Shown: positions 51,806 through 61,272 of the stretch, piece by piece
Layout of the letters: every line of letters begins with the position of its first letter
Numbering within the stretch: the stretch's first letter is position 1
Assembly: GCA_046296415.1 (NCBI GenBank)
Contig: JBKBLN010000002.1
Span: 868,001 to 932,000, forward strand
Length of the DNA stretch: 64,000 bases
Source of the DNA: CAYNRA01 sp046296415
GTDB taxonomy: Bacteria > Bacteroidota > Bacteroidia > Cytophagales > Spirosomataceae
Direction of reading: 5' to 3'
Translations under genes and position numbers: made by a program
The notes under the pieces: model-generated
Databases searched by the model: none
What the model saw: only the letters and a program-made list of their open reading frames with translations
Told to the model about the DNA's origin: nothing

Positions 51806-52774
51806 TTACAATCCGTACTGTTGAAGCAAAGTATATTGTTTATGAATAGCCGCTCTAAAATCATGGGAAAGTTCAGCGGCCAATTCATCTACTGGCATAA
51901 CGTCATCGATGGAAGCAACACCTTGACCTGCCGACCAAATTGTTTTCCAAGCCTTAGCCTCGGCCTTGGCGGCATCAAGCTCTTTTCCGAAATCAATTTT
52001 GGCCGACTGAGACCAGCGTTCTTCGGGAATCCCAGCTGCCTCTAAACTCTTCTTCATAAAATTAGCTTTCACCCCTGATACGGCTGCGGTATACACAATA
52101 TCGGACGTACCTGATTCAATAATCATTTGTTGATAGGCTTGATCGACATGTGCCTCCGTTGTATTAATAAAACGGGTTCCCATGTAGGCTAGGTCGGCAC
52201 CCATTTGCAAGGCAGAGGCTACATCTTGACCGGTGCTAATACACCCTGACAGGAGAATTGTCTTCTGGTAGAACGACCGAATTTCATTGACAAACGCCAT
52301 GGGATTCAAGGTACCCGCGTGTCCACCGGCACCGGCCGAAACAAGAATGAGCCCATCAACCCCCGCTGCAGCGGCTTTCTCGGCGTGGCGCCGATTGATT
52401 ACATCATGAAAAACAAGTCCTCCATAACTATGAACGGCATCGACAAGGTCTGGAACGGCCCCTAACGAGGTAATGACCAAAGGAACCTGGTGTTTTACGA
52501 TCACCTCTATATCGGCCATGAGCCTTGGATTGGTAGGATGTACAATGAGATTGACTCCGAAGGGTACTGGCTGATCCATTTCCGAAATGGCGGTTTTGAT
52601 TTGAACCACCCATTCCTCAAATCCCTCGGTGGTTCGGTGATTCAACGCTGGAAAAGTACCGACCATTCCGTTTCGAGCACAGGCGATGACCAATTCAGGT
52701 CCTGAAATTAAAAACATCGGGGCTACCACGATGGGTAACTTGAGTGAGGCAAAACTTGCCGGTAATGATGACAT
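51806..52774 (-). CDS. Nitronate monooxygenase-family FMN oxidoreductase
   Basis: A 322-residue TIM-barrel flavoprotein of the 2-nitropropane dioxygenase/nitronate monooxygenase family. It has VAPMFLISGPELVIA at the start, FHDVINRRHAEKAAAAGVDG, VSAGAGGHAGTLNP and LSGCISTGQDVASALQMGAD with GTRFINTTEA, the phosphate-binding and FMN-site blocks. The natural substrate in this family is often unknown; it may remove toxic nitronates. It precedes the sirohaem gene by six bases and follows tesB, likely in one operon. Confidence 0.88.
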   Translation of the reverse strand: MSSLPASFASLKLPIVVAPMFLISGPELVIACARNGMVGTFPALNHRTTEGFEEWVVQIKTAISEMDQPVPFGVNLIVHPTNPRLMADIEVIVKHQVPLVITSLGAVPDLVDAVHSYGGLVFHDVINRRHAEKAAAAGVDGLILVSAGAGGHAGTLNPMAFVNEIRSFYQKTILLSGCISTGQDVASALQMGADLAYMGTRFINTTEAHVDQAYQQMIIESGTSDIVYTAAVSGVKANFMKKSLEAAGIPEERWSQSAKIDFGKELDAAKAEAKAWKTIWSAGQGVASIDDVMPVDELAAELSHDFRAAIHKQYTLLQQYGL

Positions 52775-52812
52775 GCGTATGGTTTTTAGGTTGATGTGAG
52801 AGTGAAACTACA

Positions 52813-53670
52813 CTATTTTTTTTGTCGAATCAACCCCTCTTGTACAACGGTGGCCACCAATGTCCCATCTTGCGTAAAAAAGTGCCCTTGCGTAAGGCCA
52901 CGGCTATTGGACGCACTGGGACTTTCTATTTTAAACAACAGCCAATCATCCACTCGAAAGGGACGGTGAAACCACATGGCATGGTCAAGACTTGCCATAA
53001 ATAGATCCTTGGGGAAGACCTCTTGTGTATGGGGAAGTGTAGCGGTTGAAAGTAAATTATAGTCGGACACGTAGGTGAGTAACTGCTGGTGGATCCGCAG
53101 GTCATTGGATTCCACAACATCCTTGGCTTTTAGCCAGACGTGCCGAAATGGGGGTCTCACTTCACCCCGTGGAGGCACCAGACTTTCCACAGGCTTGAAA
53201 ATAAATGGCCGTGTTAACACACTTTCAACCACACTGTTAGGAAGCCACTTTTGGTAGGAGTCCAGCAGCTCTTGGTCAGAACGGAGGTGGTCTGGACCTA
53301 TGATGTTGGGCATGGGGATTTGGTGGGTAAATCCAGGCTGACTTTTTTGAAATGAGGCTGAAAGAATGAAAATAACATCTTCATTTTGTTTTGCCACCAC
53401 CCGGCGCGTGGTAAAGCTTCCACCATCGCGAACCCGCTCGACTTCGAGGCGAATGGGAATGCCGATATCCCCTGTTAGAAGAAAATAAGCATGCAGCGAA
53501 TGGACCCAACGGTCATCATCGACAGTTTGATAGGCTGCACTCAATGATTGTGCAAGCACTTGCCCGCCAAAAACTCGTTTCCAGGGCGCTTGGTAATTTT
53601 CTGCCCAAAAAGTCTGCTCATCCAAAGGTTTACCTTGAATAAGGGTAATCAACTCATCAATTGTTCTCAT
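52813..53670 (-). CDS. tesB: Acyl-CoA thioesterase II (TesB type)
   Basis: The ATG at 53670 (MRTIDELITLIQGKPLDEQT) gives 285 residues; the longer frame to 53697 lies deep in the yigZ gene. TesB hydrolyses acyl-CoA esters. It shows the double hotdog pattern: VFGGQVLAQSLSAAYQTV, LHAYFLLTGDIGIPI, RDGGSFTTRRVVAKQ, and in the second half SLDHAMWFHRPFRVDDWLLF with GHFFTQDGTLVATVVQEGLI. Catalytic Asp (LDHAMWFH) is present. Its start overlaps the end of yigZ by 14 bases. Confidence 0.92.
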   Translation of the reverse strand: MRTIDELITLIQGKPLDEQTFWAENYQAPWKRVFGGQVLAQSLSAAYQTVDDDRWVHSLHAYFLLTGDIGIPIRLEVERVRDGGSFTTRRVVAKQNEDVIFILSASFQKSQPGFTHQIPMPNIIGPDHLRSDQELLDSYQKWLPNSVVESVLTRPFIFKPVESLVPPRGEVRPPFRHVWLKAKDVVESNDLRIHQQLLTYVSDYNLLSTATLPHTQEVFPKDLFMASLDHAMWFHRPFRVDDWLLFKIESPSASNSRGLTQGHFFTQDGTLVATVVQEGLIRQKK

Positions 53671-54262
53671 ATCGCCAAGATACTCCGTAGAGATCATTTA
53701 GTTCGTCCAAGACGGTGGGTAGGAACGCCAATCGAACTTCACAAAGAAGGCCAGGTAGTTCTTCATACAATTGCGCCAAAACGTGTATTTGATAATGTTT
53801 AATCAACCGCATTACAGGTTGAGTCAGTTCAAAAGAATGGAAAATTTCAATGCGCTGAGTGACAATTCGAGTCTGAAAAGTAGCTTCCAGTAAAGCAGAT
53901 GATGTAGCTTCTTTGTAGGCATGAATGAGCCCAGGCACACCCAGTAGGGTACCACCAAAATACCGAACGACGATGCCCAATATATTGGTTATTCCCCTAG
54001 AAGTAAGAGTATTGAGTATGGGTTTCCCAGCAGACCCTGCAGGTTCGCCATCATCATTGGACCGAACGATCTCTCCCCTTTGACCGAGCCGAAACGCATA
54101 GCAAGCATGGCGGGCTTTGGGATGGAGTTCACGGATTTGATCCAAATAAAATCCAACTTCCTCCTCCGATTCCACTGGAAATACGTATCCAAAGAATTTA
54201 CTTCCACGATCTTTAAAGAGGCTTTCTCCCGAACTAGCCAAGATGGTATATTCGTCTTCCAT
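53657..54262 (-). CDS. YigZ/IMPACT family protein
   Basis: A 201-residue protein with the IMPACT (UPF0029) N-terminal domain: RGSKFFGYVFPVESEEEV, KARHACYAFRLG, RSNDDGEPAGSAGKPILNTL and VVRYFGGTLLGVPGLIHAYK, then a small C-terminal ferredoxin-like domain. Members may bind the ribosome or RNA; the precise role is unknown. It is the first gene of a likely operon with tesB, the FMN oxidoreductase and the sirohaem gene. Confidence 0.92.
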   Translation of the reverse strand: MEDEYTILASSGESLFKDRGSKFFGYVFPVESEEEVGFYLDQIRELHPKARHACYAFRLGQRGEIVRSNDDGEPAGSAGKPILNTLTSRGITNILGIVVRYFGGTLLGVPGLIHAYKEATSSALLEATFQTRIVTQRIEIFHSFELTQPVMRLIKHYQIHVLAQLYEELPGLLCEVRLAFLPTVLDELNDLYGVSWRYENN

Positions 54263-54399
54263 TAAAAAAATTAGAATAATTCAAATAATATCTAGGATTC
54301 CATGAATCTTTATAGGGTTAAAATTAGTTCATAAAACAGGGACTTTAAAGTTTTTATTAATTTCGCTTAGCTGTACAACCACAAACATACCGAGCACGC

Positions 54400-56091
54400 A
54401 TGGCCGAGGCAACACAAGAGAATGCAGAGAAAGGCAGATCTCTCAACTTCATCGAAGAAATTATAGAAAAAGATATTCAAGCTGGAACACATGGGGGGCG
54501 AGTACTAACTCGATTTCCACCTGAACCCAATGGGTATTTACATATTGGCCATGCCAAATCCATTTGCTTAAATTTTGGTGTGGCTCAACGGTATGGTGGA
54601 CAAACCAACTTACGGTTTGATGATACCAATCCTGTGACGGAAGACACTGAGTATGTCGAGTCCATCAAACAAGATGTGCGGTGGTTGGGCTTTGACTGGG
54701 CGCAAGAATTGTATGCTTCCGACTATTTTGATCAGCTGTATGCCTATGCTGTTCAATTAATCCGCTCAGGATTTGCCTACGTAGATGACAGCACCTCAGA
54801 GGAAATTGCTCTAGCCAAGGGTACCCCCACCCAACCTGGTACCAATAGCCCCTACCGAGGAAGATCCATTGAAGAAAACCTTCAGCTTTTTCAAGAAATG
54901 AAGGAAGGGAAGCATCCAGAGGGCTCCAAGGTGCTTCGGGCTAAAATCGACATGAGCTCGTCGAATATGCTCATGCGCGACCCGGTGATCTACCGGATCA
55001 AATTTGCCCATCACCACCGAACGGGTGATGCCTGGTGTATTTACCCCTTGTATGATTTTGCGCATGGGCAATCCGACTCATTGGAACAGATCACCCATTC
55101 TGTTTGTACACTGGAGTTTGTACCCCATCGCGAGTTATATGATTGGTTTATAGAAAAGTTAGGTATTTTTCCATCCAAACAATACGAATTCGCTCGCTTG
55201 AATCTGACCTACACTGTCATGAGCAAGCGGAAGTTATTGCAGTTAGTTCGTGAAAAGTACGTATCAGGGTGGGATGATCCTCGAATGCCCACGATTTCAG
55301 GATTGCGCAGACGAGGCTATACACCCGAATCCATTCGTGACTTCTGTGACCGCATAGGAATAGCTAAACGGGATAATTTGATCGATGTGTCGTTACTAGA
55401 GTTTTGTGTTCGCGACCATTTAAATAAAGTGGCAGCTCGGGTTATGGCAGTAACAGATCCCCTAAAGGTGGTTATTACCAACTACCCTGAAGGCCAGACG
55501 GAGGAGTGTTGGGTTGAAAATAATCCGGAGGATCCCGAATCAGGCACACGACTCGTTCCATTTACCCGTGAAATTTACATTGAGCGTGAAGACTTTATGG
55601 AAGATGCGCCAAAAAAATTCTTTCGCTTGGCTCCTGGTAAAATGGTTCGGCTCAAAGGGGCTTACATCATCCAGTGTGATGATTATGTGAAAGATGAGGA
55701 AGGAAAAATTAGTGAACTTCATTGTTCTTTTATTCCTAACTCCAAAAGTGGTGCAGATGAATCTGGGATCAAGGTAAAAGGTGTTTTACACTGGGTATCG
55801 ATAGAGCACGCCCAAGAAGCAGAAATACGGATTTACGATCGATTATTCAAGGTGGAAAATCCGGCAGATGAGGAAGGGGACTTTAAGGATTTCATCAATG
55901 AAAATTCCCTTCGCATTCAAACTGCTTGGGTTGAACCCAGTTTATTGGAAGCAACGGCCGATACACGATATCAGTTTATTCGGAAAGGATACTATGTCAT
56001 GGATCCCGACAGTTCTCCGAAAAAATTAGTATTTAATCAGACAGTTGGATTGAAAGATACGTGGGCGAAAGAACAAAAGAGCGGAGATTAA
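54400..56091 (+). CDS. glnS: Glutaminyl-tRNA synthetase
   Basis: A 563-residue class I synthetase charging tRNA-Gln. The HIGH block is FPPEPNGYLHIGHAKSICLN, the KMSKS-equivalent is VMSKRKLLQLV, and the C-terminal anticodon-binding beta-barrel follows (about 340-555). RFDDTNPVTEDTEYV marks the Gln/Glu family, and the GlnS-type start and C-terminal domain make it GlnS rather than GltX. Having GlnS means that the indirect GatCAB route is not needed for this tRNA. It has a downstream terminator. Confidence 0.96.
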   Translation: MAEATQENAEKGRSLNFIEEIIEKDIQAGTHGGRVLTRFPPEPNGYLHIGHAKSICLNFGVAQRYGGQTNLRFDDTNPVTEDTEYVESIKQDVRWLGFDWAQELYASDYFDQLYAYAVQLIRSGFAYVDDSTSEEIALAKGTPTQPGTNSPYRGRSIEENLQLFQEMKEGKHPEGSKVLRAKIDMSSSNMLMRDPVIYRIKFAHHHRTGDAWCIYPLYDFAHGQSDSLEQITHSVCTLEFVPHRELYDWFIEKLGIFPSKQYEFARLNLTYTVMSKRKLLQLVREKYVSGWDDPRMPTISGLRRRGYTPESIRDFCDRIGIAKRDNLIDVSLLEFCVRDHLNKVAARVMAVTDPLKVVITNYPEGQTEECWVENNPEDPESGTRLVPFTREIYIEREDFMEDAPKKFFRLAPGKMVRLKGAYIIQCDDYVKDEEGKISELHCSFIPNSKSGADESGIKVKGVLHWVSIEHAQEAEIRIYDRLFKVENPADEEGDFKDFINENSLRIQTAWVEPSLLEATADTRYQFIRKGYYVMDPDSSPKKLVFNQTVGLKDTWAKEQKSGD

Positions 56092-56110
56092 TTCTCCGCT
56101 TTTCTTTTTC
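56080..56110 (+). terminator. Terminator after glnS
   Basis: An 8-bp stem (agcggaga / tctccgct) with a 5-base loop, containing the glnS stop, is followed by tttcttttt. Confidence 0.85.
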
Positions 56111-56149
56111 CTTATGAGAATAATCATATTTCACAGTGAGCGCACCTAC

Positions 56150-56157
56150 TACCTTTG
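56150..56157 (+). promoter_or_regulatory. Promoter -7 box for the desaturase gene
   Basis: TACCTTTG matches TAnnTTTG and lies 36 bases before the ATG at 56194. Confidence 0.5.
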
Positions 56158-56193
56158 AGCAGATAAATACTATTCATTTTACTCGCTGCTCAC

Positions 56194-56940
56194 ATGGCTA
56201 TTCTCCTTTTCTTTGTAGGTCACTGGTACCTATCCTTACTCATGCAAACATTTTTCCTACACCGATATGCGGCACATAAGATGTTTACCATGTCGCCTGC
56301 CTGGGAAAAAACCTTCTATTGGCTTACATTTATCTTCCAAGGTTCATCATTTTTGAGTCCAAGAGCGTATGGTATCATGCACCGGCTACACCATGCCTAT
56401 GCCGATACAGAGAAAGATCCTCACTCGCCAGATTACTCAAAGAATTTATTTGATATGATGTGGCGTACGAAAAACTTCTATAACACCATCGTTCACAACC
56501 AAGACAACATCGAGGAAAAATACAAAAAGGGAATTCCAAACTGGCCGTTCATGGAAAAACTAGGTGACCGTTGGATCAGCCGTCTAGCCTGGGGCGTGTT
56601 GTATACCTTATTTTACATCCAATTTGCGACTGCTTGGTGGATGTTCCTTTTGTTACCGATTCACTACCTAATGGGTCCCATACATGGGGTAATCATCAAC
56701 TGGTATGCGCATAAATATGGTTACCGAAATTTTGAAGTTTCGGATACTGCCAAAAATCTATTGCCCTTCGACTTCTTAATGCTCGGTGAGTCTTACCACA
56801 ACAATCACCATAAATTTGGTGGTCGTGCCAATTTTGGAATCAAATGGCACGAATTTGACCCTACCTATCCCTTTATTAAGCTATTGCAAGCTTTCAAGAT
56901 TATTCGCTTGAAGCCAAACAATGATTTGAACTATATGTGA
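56194..56940 (+). CDS. Acyl-CoA/fatty acid desaturase
   Basis: A 248-residue integral membrane diiron desaturase, placing a double bond in fatty acyl chains. The three histidine boxes are HRYAAH (near 24), HRLHHAYADTEKDPHSP (near 66) and SYHNNHHKFGG (near 206). Several hydrophobic segments lie between them (residues 1-20, 40-60, 130-165). It is short, with no fused cytochrome b5. It is flanked by its own promoter and a promoter for the next gene, so it is probably monocistronic. Confidence 0.9.
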   Translation: MAILLFFVGHWYLSLLMQTFFLHRYAAHKMFTMSPAWEKTFYWLTFIFQGSSFLSPRAYGIMHRLHHAYADTEKDPHSPDYSKNLFDMMWRTKNFYNTIVHNQDNIEEKYKKGIPNWPFMEKLGDRWISRLAWGVLYTLFYIQFATAWWMFLLLPIHYLMGPIHGVIINWYAHKYGYRNFEVSDTAKNLLPFDFLMLGESYHNNHHKFGGRANFGIKWHEFDPTYPFIKLLQAFKIIRLKPNNDLNYM

Positions 56941-56972
56941 TTTTTGATACGTTTCAGTTGAATCCATTTTCT

Positions 56973-56980
56973 TACTTTTG
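56973..56980 (+). promoter_or_regulatory. Promoter -7 box deciding the start of the DUF2490 gene
   Basis: TACTTTTG matches TAnnTTTG. Because the transcript would start near 56987, the two upstream start codons (TTG 56978, ATG 56981) would not be transcribed, which favours the ATG at 56999. Confidence 0.55.
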
Positions 56981-56998
56981 ATGTTTGATTCGACTCAA

Positions 56999-57700
56999 AT
57001 GTATCGTTTAATATCCTTTCTTTTTATAATCATCCCCGTTAAATCCTTCGGCCAGCGATGGATAAATGGGGATGATTTACTGTGGACGCGTTATCTTGTA
57101 TCTTGGAACTTGTCAAATCGATACACGTGGGTTCAAGAACTGGACAATCGAATGACTACCTCACTGGATCGGAGAGTTCAAACCATCTACCACAGCCATT
57201 TACGCCGGGCATTTGGCTCAAGTCATGAAGGTGCCATTGGGCTATCCCTTTCTCATGTACAACGGCCCTTAGCAAATGAAACAGTTGATATTCCTGAAGT
57301 TCGACTTTTTGAGGAATGGATTCATCGGATTCCCTTACACAAAAATGGATTGTTTCATTCCAGAATCCGTTTAGATCAACGCTTTTTTTTACCATCCGAG
57401 GCCACTGAATTAGCCATCATTCCACCGTTTCAATTCCGATTTCGGTACCAAGCTCAGTACCGACTTCTCCTTCCTAAAAATTTTGTTTGGCGCATCAGCA
57501 ATGAGTGGATGGGCCACACGCCTGCTGCATTTGTATTCGACCAAAATCGCTTGGCCTCCTCTATTGAGATTCCTGTATCTCCACAGATGGCAATAGAAGC
57601 TGGATACATCTGGTTGCTTTCAAGAGGCAGGACCCAAGTGAGCTCTATTGACGTCTTTCGGCTAACTCTGCATCATCGAATACACAAAAAAAAGGCCTAA
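56999..57700 (+). CDS. DUF2490 family outer-membrane protein
   Basis: From the ATG at 56999 the protein has 233 residues, with signal peptide MYRLISFLFIIIPVKSFG before QRW. It shows the DUF2490 layout: an opening strand (WTRYLVSWNLSNRYTWVQEL), then repeated amphipathic strands and a final LTLHHRIHK. Such proteins are predicted outer-membrane barrels of unknown function. Its 3' end lies in the terminator of the converging OmpH-like gene. Confidence 0.8.
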   Translation: MYRLISFLFIIIPVKSFGQRWINGDDLLWTRYLVSWNLSNRYTWVQELDNRMTTSLDRRVQTIYHSHLRRAFGSSHEGAIGLSLSHVQRPLANETVDIPEVRLFEEWIHRIPLHKNGLFHSRIRLDQRFFLPSEATELAIIPPFQFRFRYQAQYRLLLPKNFVWRISNEWMGHTPAAFVFDQNRLASSIEIPVSPQMAIEAGYIWLLSRGRTQVSSIDVFRLTLHHRIHKKKA

Positions 57701-57718
57701 TCATTGCTGACTAGGCCT
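57685..57718 (-). terminator. Terminator after the OmpH-like gene, overlapping the DUF2490 stop
   Basis: On the minus strand aggcctagtcagcaatgatt-type stem (outer 7 bp aggccta / taggcct, 57693-57718) is followed by eight T. It also covers the stop codon of the facing gene. Confidence 0.85.
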
Positions 57719-57736
57719 CAAAAAGAATTTTAAACC

Positions 57737-58333
57737 TTATTTCTTCGCGGTCGAATCTACTTTTGTCGTCGACTTTTTCGATTTGGCATAATCCTCATTC
57801 AAACCTTTCAATACTTCTTTGGTAATATCCAGATCTTCTTTGGCATACAATACACCACCGCCTTTGGAATAGCCGATCACCATGTCGTATTTATCTGATT
57901 TGTTGTAAGACCCCAAATATTCTTGAATTTTGGTCAACAATTCGTCCGTTTTCTTTGCTTGCTCAGTTGCTAAATTATTCGCCGCATTGTCACGGTACAT
58001 CATTAACTCTTGTTCTTTCTGCCCTAACTGCTGTTGCGTTGTTTGAGCTTGTTCCTGAGACATACCACCCGCCTGAATACGACGCTGGAAGAGGGCAACC
58101 TCATTTTGGAAGGATTGACCTTTTCTTTGCAATTCGTTTTCTAATTGAAATTGTTTGTTTTGGAACTCTTTTACGACATCCTTGTAGTAATCGTAATTAT
58201 TGAGTAGGGTGTCGGTATTTACATACACAATACGTCCCGCTGGTTGAGATGCTGCTTCGCCATCGCCTCCAGATTTGTTACAGGCTACCGAAGCAAATGC
58301 TAAGCCCAACACCACAAGAGAAATCTTTTTCAT
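57737..58333 (-). CDS. OmpH/Skp-family periplasmic chaperone-like lipoprotein
   Basis: A 198-residue protein with lipobox SVAC (Cys18) after MKKISLVVLGLAFASVAC. The Skp/OmpH pattern follows: IVYVNTDTLLNNYDYYKDVV near 35, a long glutamine-rich coiled coil (65-140) and the C-terminal DKYDMVIGYSKGGGVLYAKE with DLDITKEVLKGLN. Skp holds unfolded outer-membrane proteins in the periplasm. Being a lipoprotein, this version would be membrane-tethered. The tail is lysine-rich. Confidence 0.88.
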   Translation of the reverse strand: MKKISLVVLGLAFASVACNKSGGDGEAASQPAGRIVYVNTDTLLNNYDYYKDVVKEFQNKQFQLENELQRKGQSFQNEVALFQRRIQAGGMSQEQAQTTQQQLGQKEQELMMYRDNAANNLATEQAKKTDELLTKIQEYLGSYNKSDKYDMVIGYSKGGGVLYAKEDLDITKEVLKGLNEDYAKSKKSTTKVDSTAKK

Positions 58334-58385
58334 CTACTGATTAAATTAAAACCTGATTAATTGTTCTATCACAAATATAGAGAAT

Positions 58386-58745
58386 TTATTTAAATAGTTG
58401 TTTGACCTGATACCCCGCCAAACCACTGAATCCTCCGACTATTCCTGAAACTAAGACTACAAACAGGAGGACTACCCCTAAACTGGGGACACCTTGAAGT
58501 GCCGAGATGGAAGATTGGAACAATCCTGCCATTTTTTGAGTAATGGGGGCCTCTGCCTGGATATGCCGAAGCAAACTAAAGCCACTCCAAATGAAAATTC
58601 CTGAGAAAGCAGACCATCCAAAAGCCATTTTACCCGATGTGGCCAGCTGATAACATGCTACAAATGATACAACTGCAATGGACCACCAGGGACCAAAAAA
58701 AGATAGCACAGCTCCCAGAACGATTAATATGATGACAAGTTTCAT
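58386..58745 (-). CDS. Small membrane protein of unknown function
   Basis: A 119-residue protein with about four hydrophobic segments (residues 3-20, 22-36, 45-60 and 88-112). No catalytic motif is seen. It lies 12 bases after the penicillin-acylase-family gene and is probably in the same transcript. I do not recognise a family. Confidence 0.7.
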   Translation of the reverse strand: MKLVIILIVLGAVLSFFGPWWSIAVVSFVACYQLATSGKMAFGWSAFSGIFIWSGFSLLRHIQAEAPITQKMAGLFQSSISALQGVPSLGVVLLFVVLVSGIVGGFSGLAGYQVKQLFK

Positions 58746-58757
58746 GATACGTACAAT

Positions 58758-61199
58758 TTAATCTTTTGAAATAGTTAAACGAGAAATGGGTTGGGCCGTA
58801 GGATCATCTTTAGATCGCAAAAATACTAGGGAATTGAGCTCTCCTTTTACCCATGGATCGACCATGTTATCATAAAAAGGCGAGGCTGGATTACCCGATT
58901 GTCCACCTGGATATAACCCATATCCTTTGGGCCAATTCTTGTCTACGGCCACCACCATACGCCAAGAAGGCCCATTTCGTTTGGTTGTGGCGTTCACGAT
59001 CCATTTACCTCCACCATTGGGAATATCCTTTCGCCCAAATGAACTAAAGGCGGGCACTAAGTGATTAATTTCCGTTTTTTTCACCGACTTCCATGCCCAG
59101 TTTTCCATTCCGCCATGGTACTTGGTTAATGTATCCAAAGCCATTTGAAAAGTTTGAACCACAATTTCGTCTCGCGTCTCTACTTTATTTTTGGTCTCCA
59201 CATTATCGAACCACTTGGCCTCCGGCTTTTCTTGGATCATCCGGAAGGTGATATCCGAGGTCGGATAGGTCATTTTCTTTTTTTCTGGAGAAAATTCGTC
59301 TTCCCAAATACCTACCATTAGGGTTTCCATCCAGGTCTCAAAGATGGAAGCACCCACCGCATCGGCCTCATTGGAAAAGTTCCACTGAGCAAGCGATTGC
59401 ACCTCTTTCTTTTGAGCTAGAGACTTATTTTTCATTAAAATCTCCAACAAAGTGGGCAAAATACGCTGAGCGGCTAAATTGTAGTTATCATTCTGTAGCA
59501 TCCGAAGACTATCAGGCGTGGCTTTTTGCATGACCTCTAGGCGCTGGTTGATTCGAAGACCTCGCTCCGGAGATGCAAATCGCCAACCTAAATAATAGGG
59601 ATACGATGGATCGGTCGAATGCTGATTGGCTGAACTCACAAAGCCTCGTGGTGGATTTTTTACACTTGGATTTTGTTCTTTCGGAATCCACCCCGCCCAA
59701 TCATGGCTTTTCAACGAACCATCCAAAATAAACTTCCCTTGGTTCTTCCATTTCAAAGGTAATTTTCCATTGGGTGTAATGGAAATGTCATTTTGGTTAC
59801 TCACAAAGATAAAATTTTGAGCAGGAGCCGTGTAGTACAACATAGCGTTTCGGTAATCATCGTAATTTTTCGCACGATTCAAATAATGAAATGTGAGAAG
59901 GTCTGATCCATCTGATTCCAAAGCAACCCACCGCATGGCATGACCTGCTGGAGCGTTTTGGTTGTGATTTTTCTCGGAGGCTTCGTTGTATACGATGGGT
60001 CCGTGATGTGTGTACCGAAGGGTATCAATCACCTCGCCCTTCCCTTTGATTTTGAAAACCTCTTGGTGAATTTCCACCGGTTTCCAGGCATTCTCATACC
60101 AGTACTCTTTTTGTGATGCATCTTTGAACTTAATCTGGTAAAAATCCATCACATCCGACCCCACATTGGTAACCCCCCATGCCACATCTTGGTTAAAACC
60201 AATAATAATTCCGGGTGAACCCGGTAATGCCACCCCATAGACATTGACACCTGGCGCATGCAATTGCATTTGATACCAAATGGAAGGCAATGAAAGTCCT
60301 AAATGGGGGTCATTCGCCAAAATTGGTAAACCCGTGGCTGATTTTTCGCCTGCCACAGCCCAGTTATTTGACCCAATTTCAGGACGAGGTTCCTGAATAT
60401 TCATGGCGACTGTTCCATCCGAGATCGCCATCGGGACGGCAGGTGGCTCTGGTATTGCCACCGGGGTAAAAGGCCAAGCTGTTCCTGTAGGAATAATAGG
60501 AGATTCAACGGTGGGATAATCGGTGAATAATTCCTTAACGACCTCCATCCCGAAAGTGGCAGCGACATTGGACATGCGGTAATCGCTGGAACCTCCATTC
60601 AATGTACTTCGCATGTTCATGAGCATCAGAATCGTTTTTTCAGGCGACCATGGTTCAGGGCGATAATCTAAAATCTTGTATTCCAAGGGTAGGTCTTTAT
60701 CGCTCAATTGATTGATATACGCATTTACCCCCTCGGTGTAGGCATTGAGAATGGACATCGACAAGGGATCTTTCTCCAAATTCTTGGCAATTTCACGGGC
60801 GGCACGAGCCATACCGACCCGGCGATTGTATAGATCAAATTCTAAGGCACGGTCTCCCACGACTTCTGTCAGCCGGCCTGATGACACCAAGGTGTAAAAC
60901 TCCATTTGCCATAACCGATCTTTGGCCACCACATATCCTTGGGCCATGTACAGATCCTGATCGTTTTCAGCAAAAATATGTGGCACCGCATTGGCGTCAT
61001 ATAGTACCTCTACCGTACCTTTGAGAGAAGGAATGGCTAACTTTTGATCCGTCATGACGGCTGTCACCGCATTTTGATAGAAACCTGTAAAGGGATTGAA
61101 CAGTTTTCCAAGAGGTGGGATTGATCCTACGGAATGACTTAGTACGTAAATGAGCACCAAGGTCAAGACCAAAGCCCAACTGTGTTTCAATAATTTCAT
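58758..61199 (-). CDS. Penicillin acylase-family amidohydrolase
   Basis: The ATG at 61199 (MKLLKHSWALVLTLVLIYVL) gives 813 residues, with a signal or anchor segment; the longer frame to 61274 runs over the promoter. It is an Ntn-hydrolase precursor: the alpha part has VPHIFAENDQDLYMAQGYVV and AKDRLWQMEFY, and self-cleavage should occur before Ser in IGSNNWAVAGEKSATG, with later NDPHLGLSLPSIWYQMQLHAPG. Members cleave penicillins or N-acyl-homoserine lactones and other amides; which one is not known. Confidence 0.9.
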   Translation of the reverse strand: MKLLKHSWALVLTLVLIYVLSHSVGSIPPLGKLFNPFTGFYQNAVTAVMTDQKLAIPSLKGTVEVLYDANAVPHIFAENDQDLYMAQGYVVAKDRLWQMEFYTLVSSGRLTEVVGDRALEFDLYNRRVGMARAAREIAKNLEKDPLSMSILNAYTEGVNAYINQLSDKDLPLEYKILDYRPEPWSPEKTILMLMNMRSTLNGGSSDYRMSNVAATFGMEVVKELFTDYPTVESPIIPTGTAWPFTPVAIPEPPAVPMAISDGTVAMNIQEPRPEIGSNNWAVAGEKSATGLPILANDPHLGLSLPSIWYQMQLHAPGVNVYGVALPGSPGIIIGFNQDVAWGVTNVGSDVMDFYQIKFKDASQKEYWYENAWKPVEIHQEVFKIKGKGEVIDTLRYTHHGPIVYNEASEKNHNQNAPAGHAMRWVALESDGSDLLTFHYLNRAKNYDDYRNAMLYYTAPAQNFIFVSNQNDISITPNGKLPLKWKNQGKFILDGSLKSHDWAGWIPKEQNPSVKNPPRGFVSSANQHSTDPSYPYYLGWRFASPERGLRINQRLEVMQKATPDSLRMLQNDNYNLAAQRILPTLLEILMKNKSLAQKKEVQSLAQWNFSNEADAVGASIFETWMETLMVGIWEDEFSPEKKKMTYPTSDITFRMIQEKPEAKWFDNVETKNKVETRDEIVVQTFQMALDTLTKYHGGMENWAWKSVKKTEINHLVPAFSSFGRKDIPNGGGKWIVNATTKRNGPSWRMVVAVDKNWPKGYGLYPGGQSGNPASPFYDNMVDPWVKGELNSLVFLRSKDDPTAQPISRLTISKD

Positions 61200-61234
61200 A
61201 ATGAAGGTTAGGTTTGTAGTTGGTTGTGAATCGG

Positions 61235-61242
61235 CAAAAATA
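61235..61242 (-). promoter_or_regulatory. Promoter -7 box for the penicillin-acylase-family gene
   Basis: TATTTTTG on the minus strand matches TAnnTTTG, 35 bases before the ATG at 61199, and lies between two divergent genes. Confidence 0.5.
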
Positions 61243-61272
61243 GAATTTTCCAAAGGAAAAATACGAGTTTTC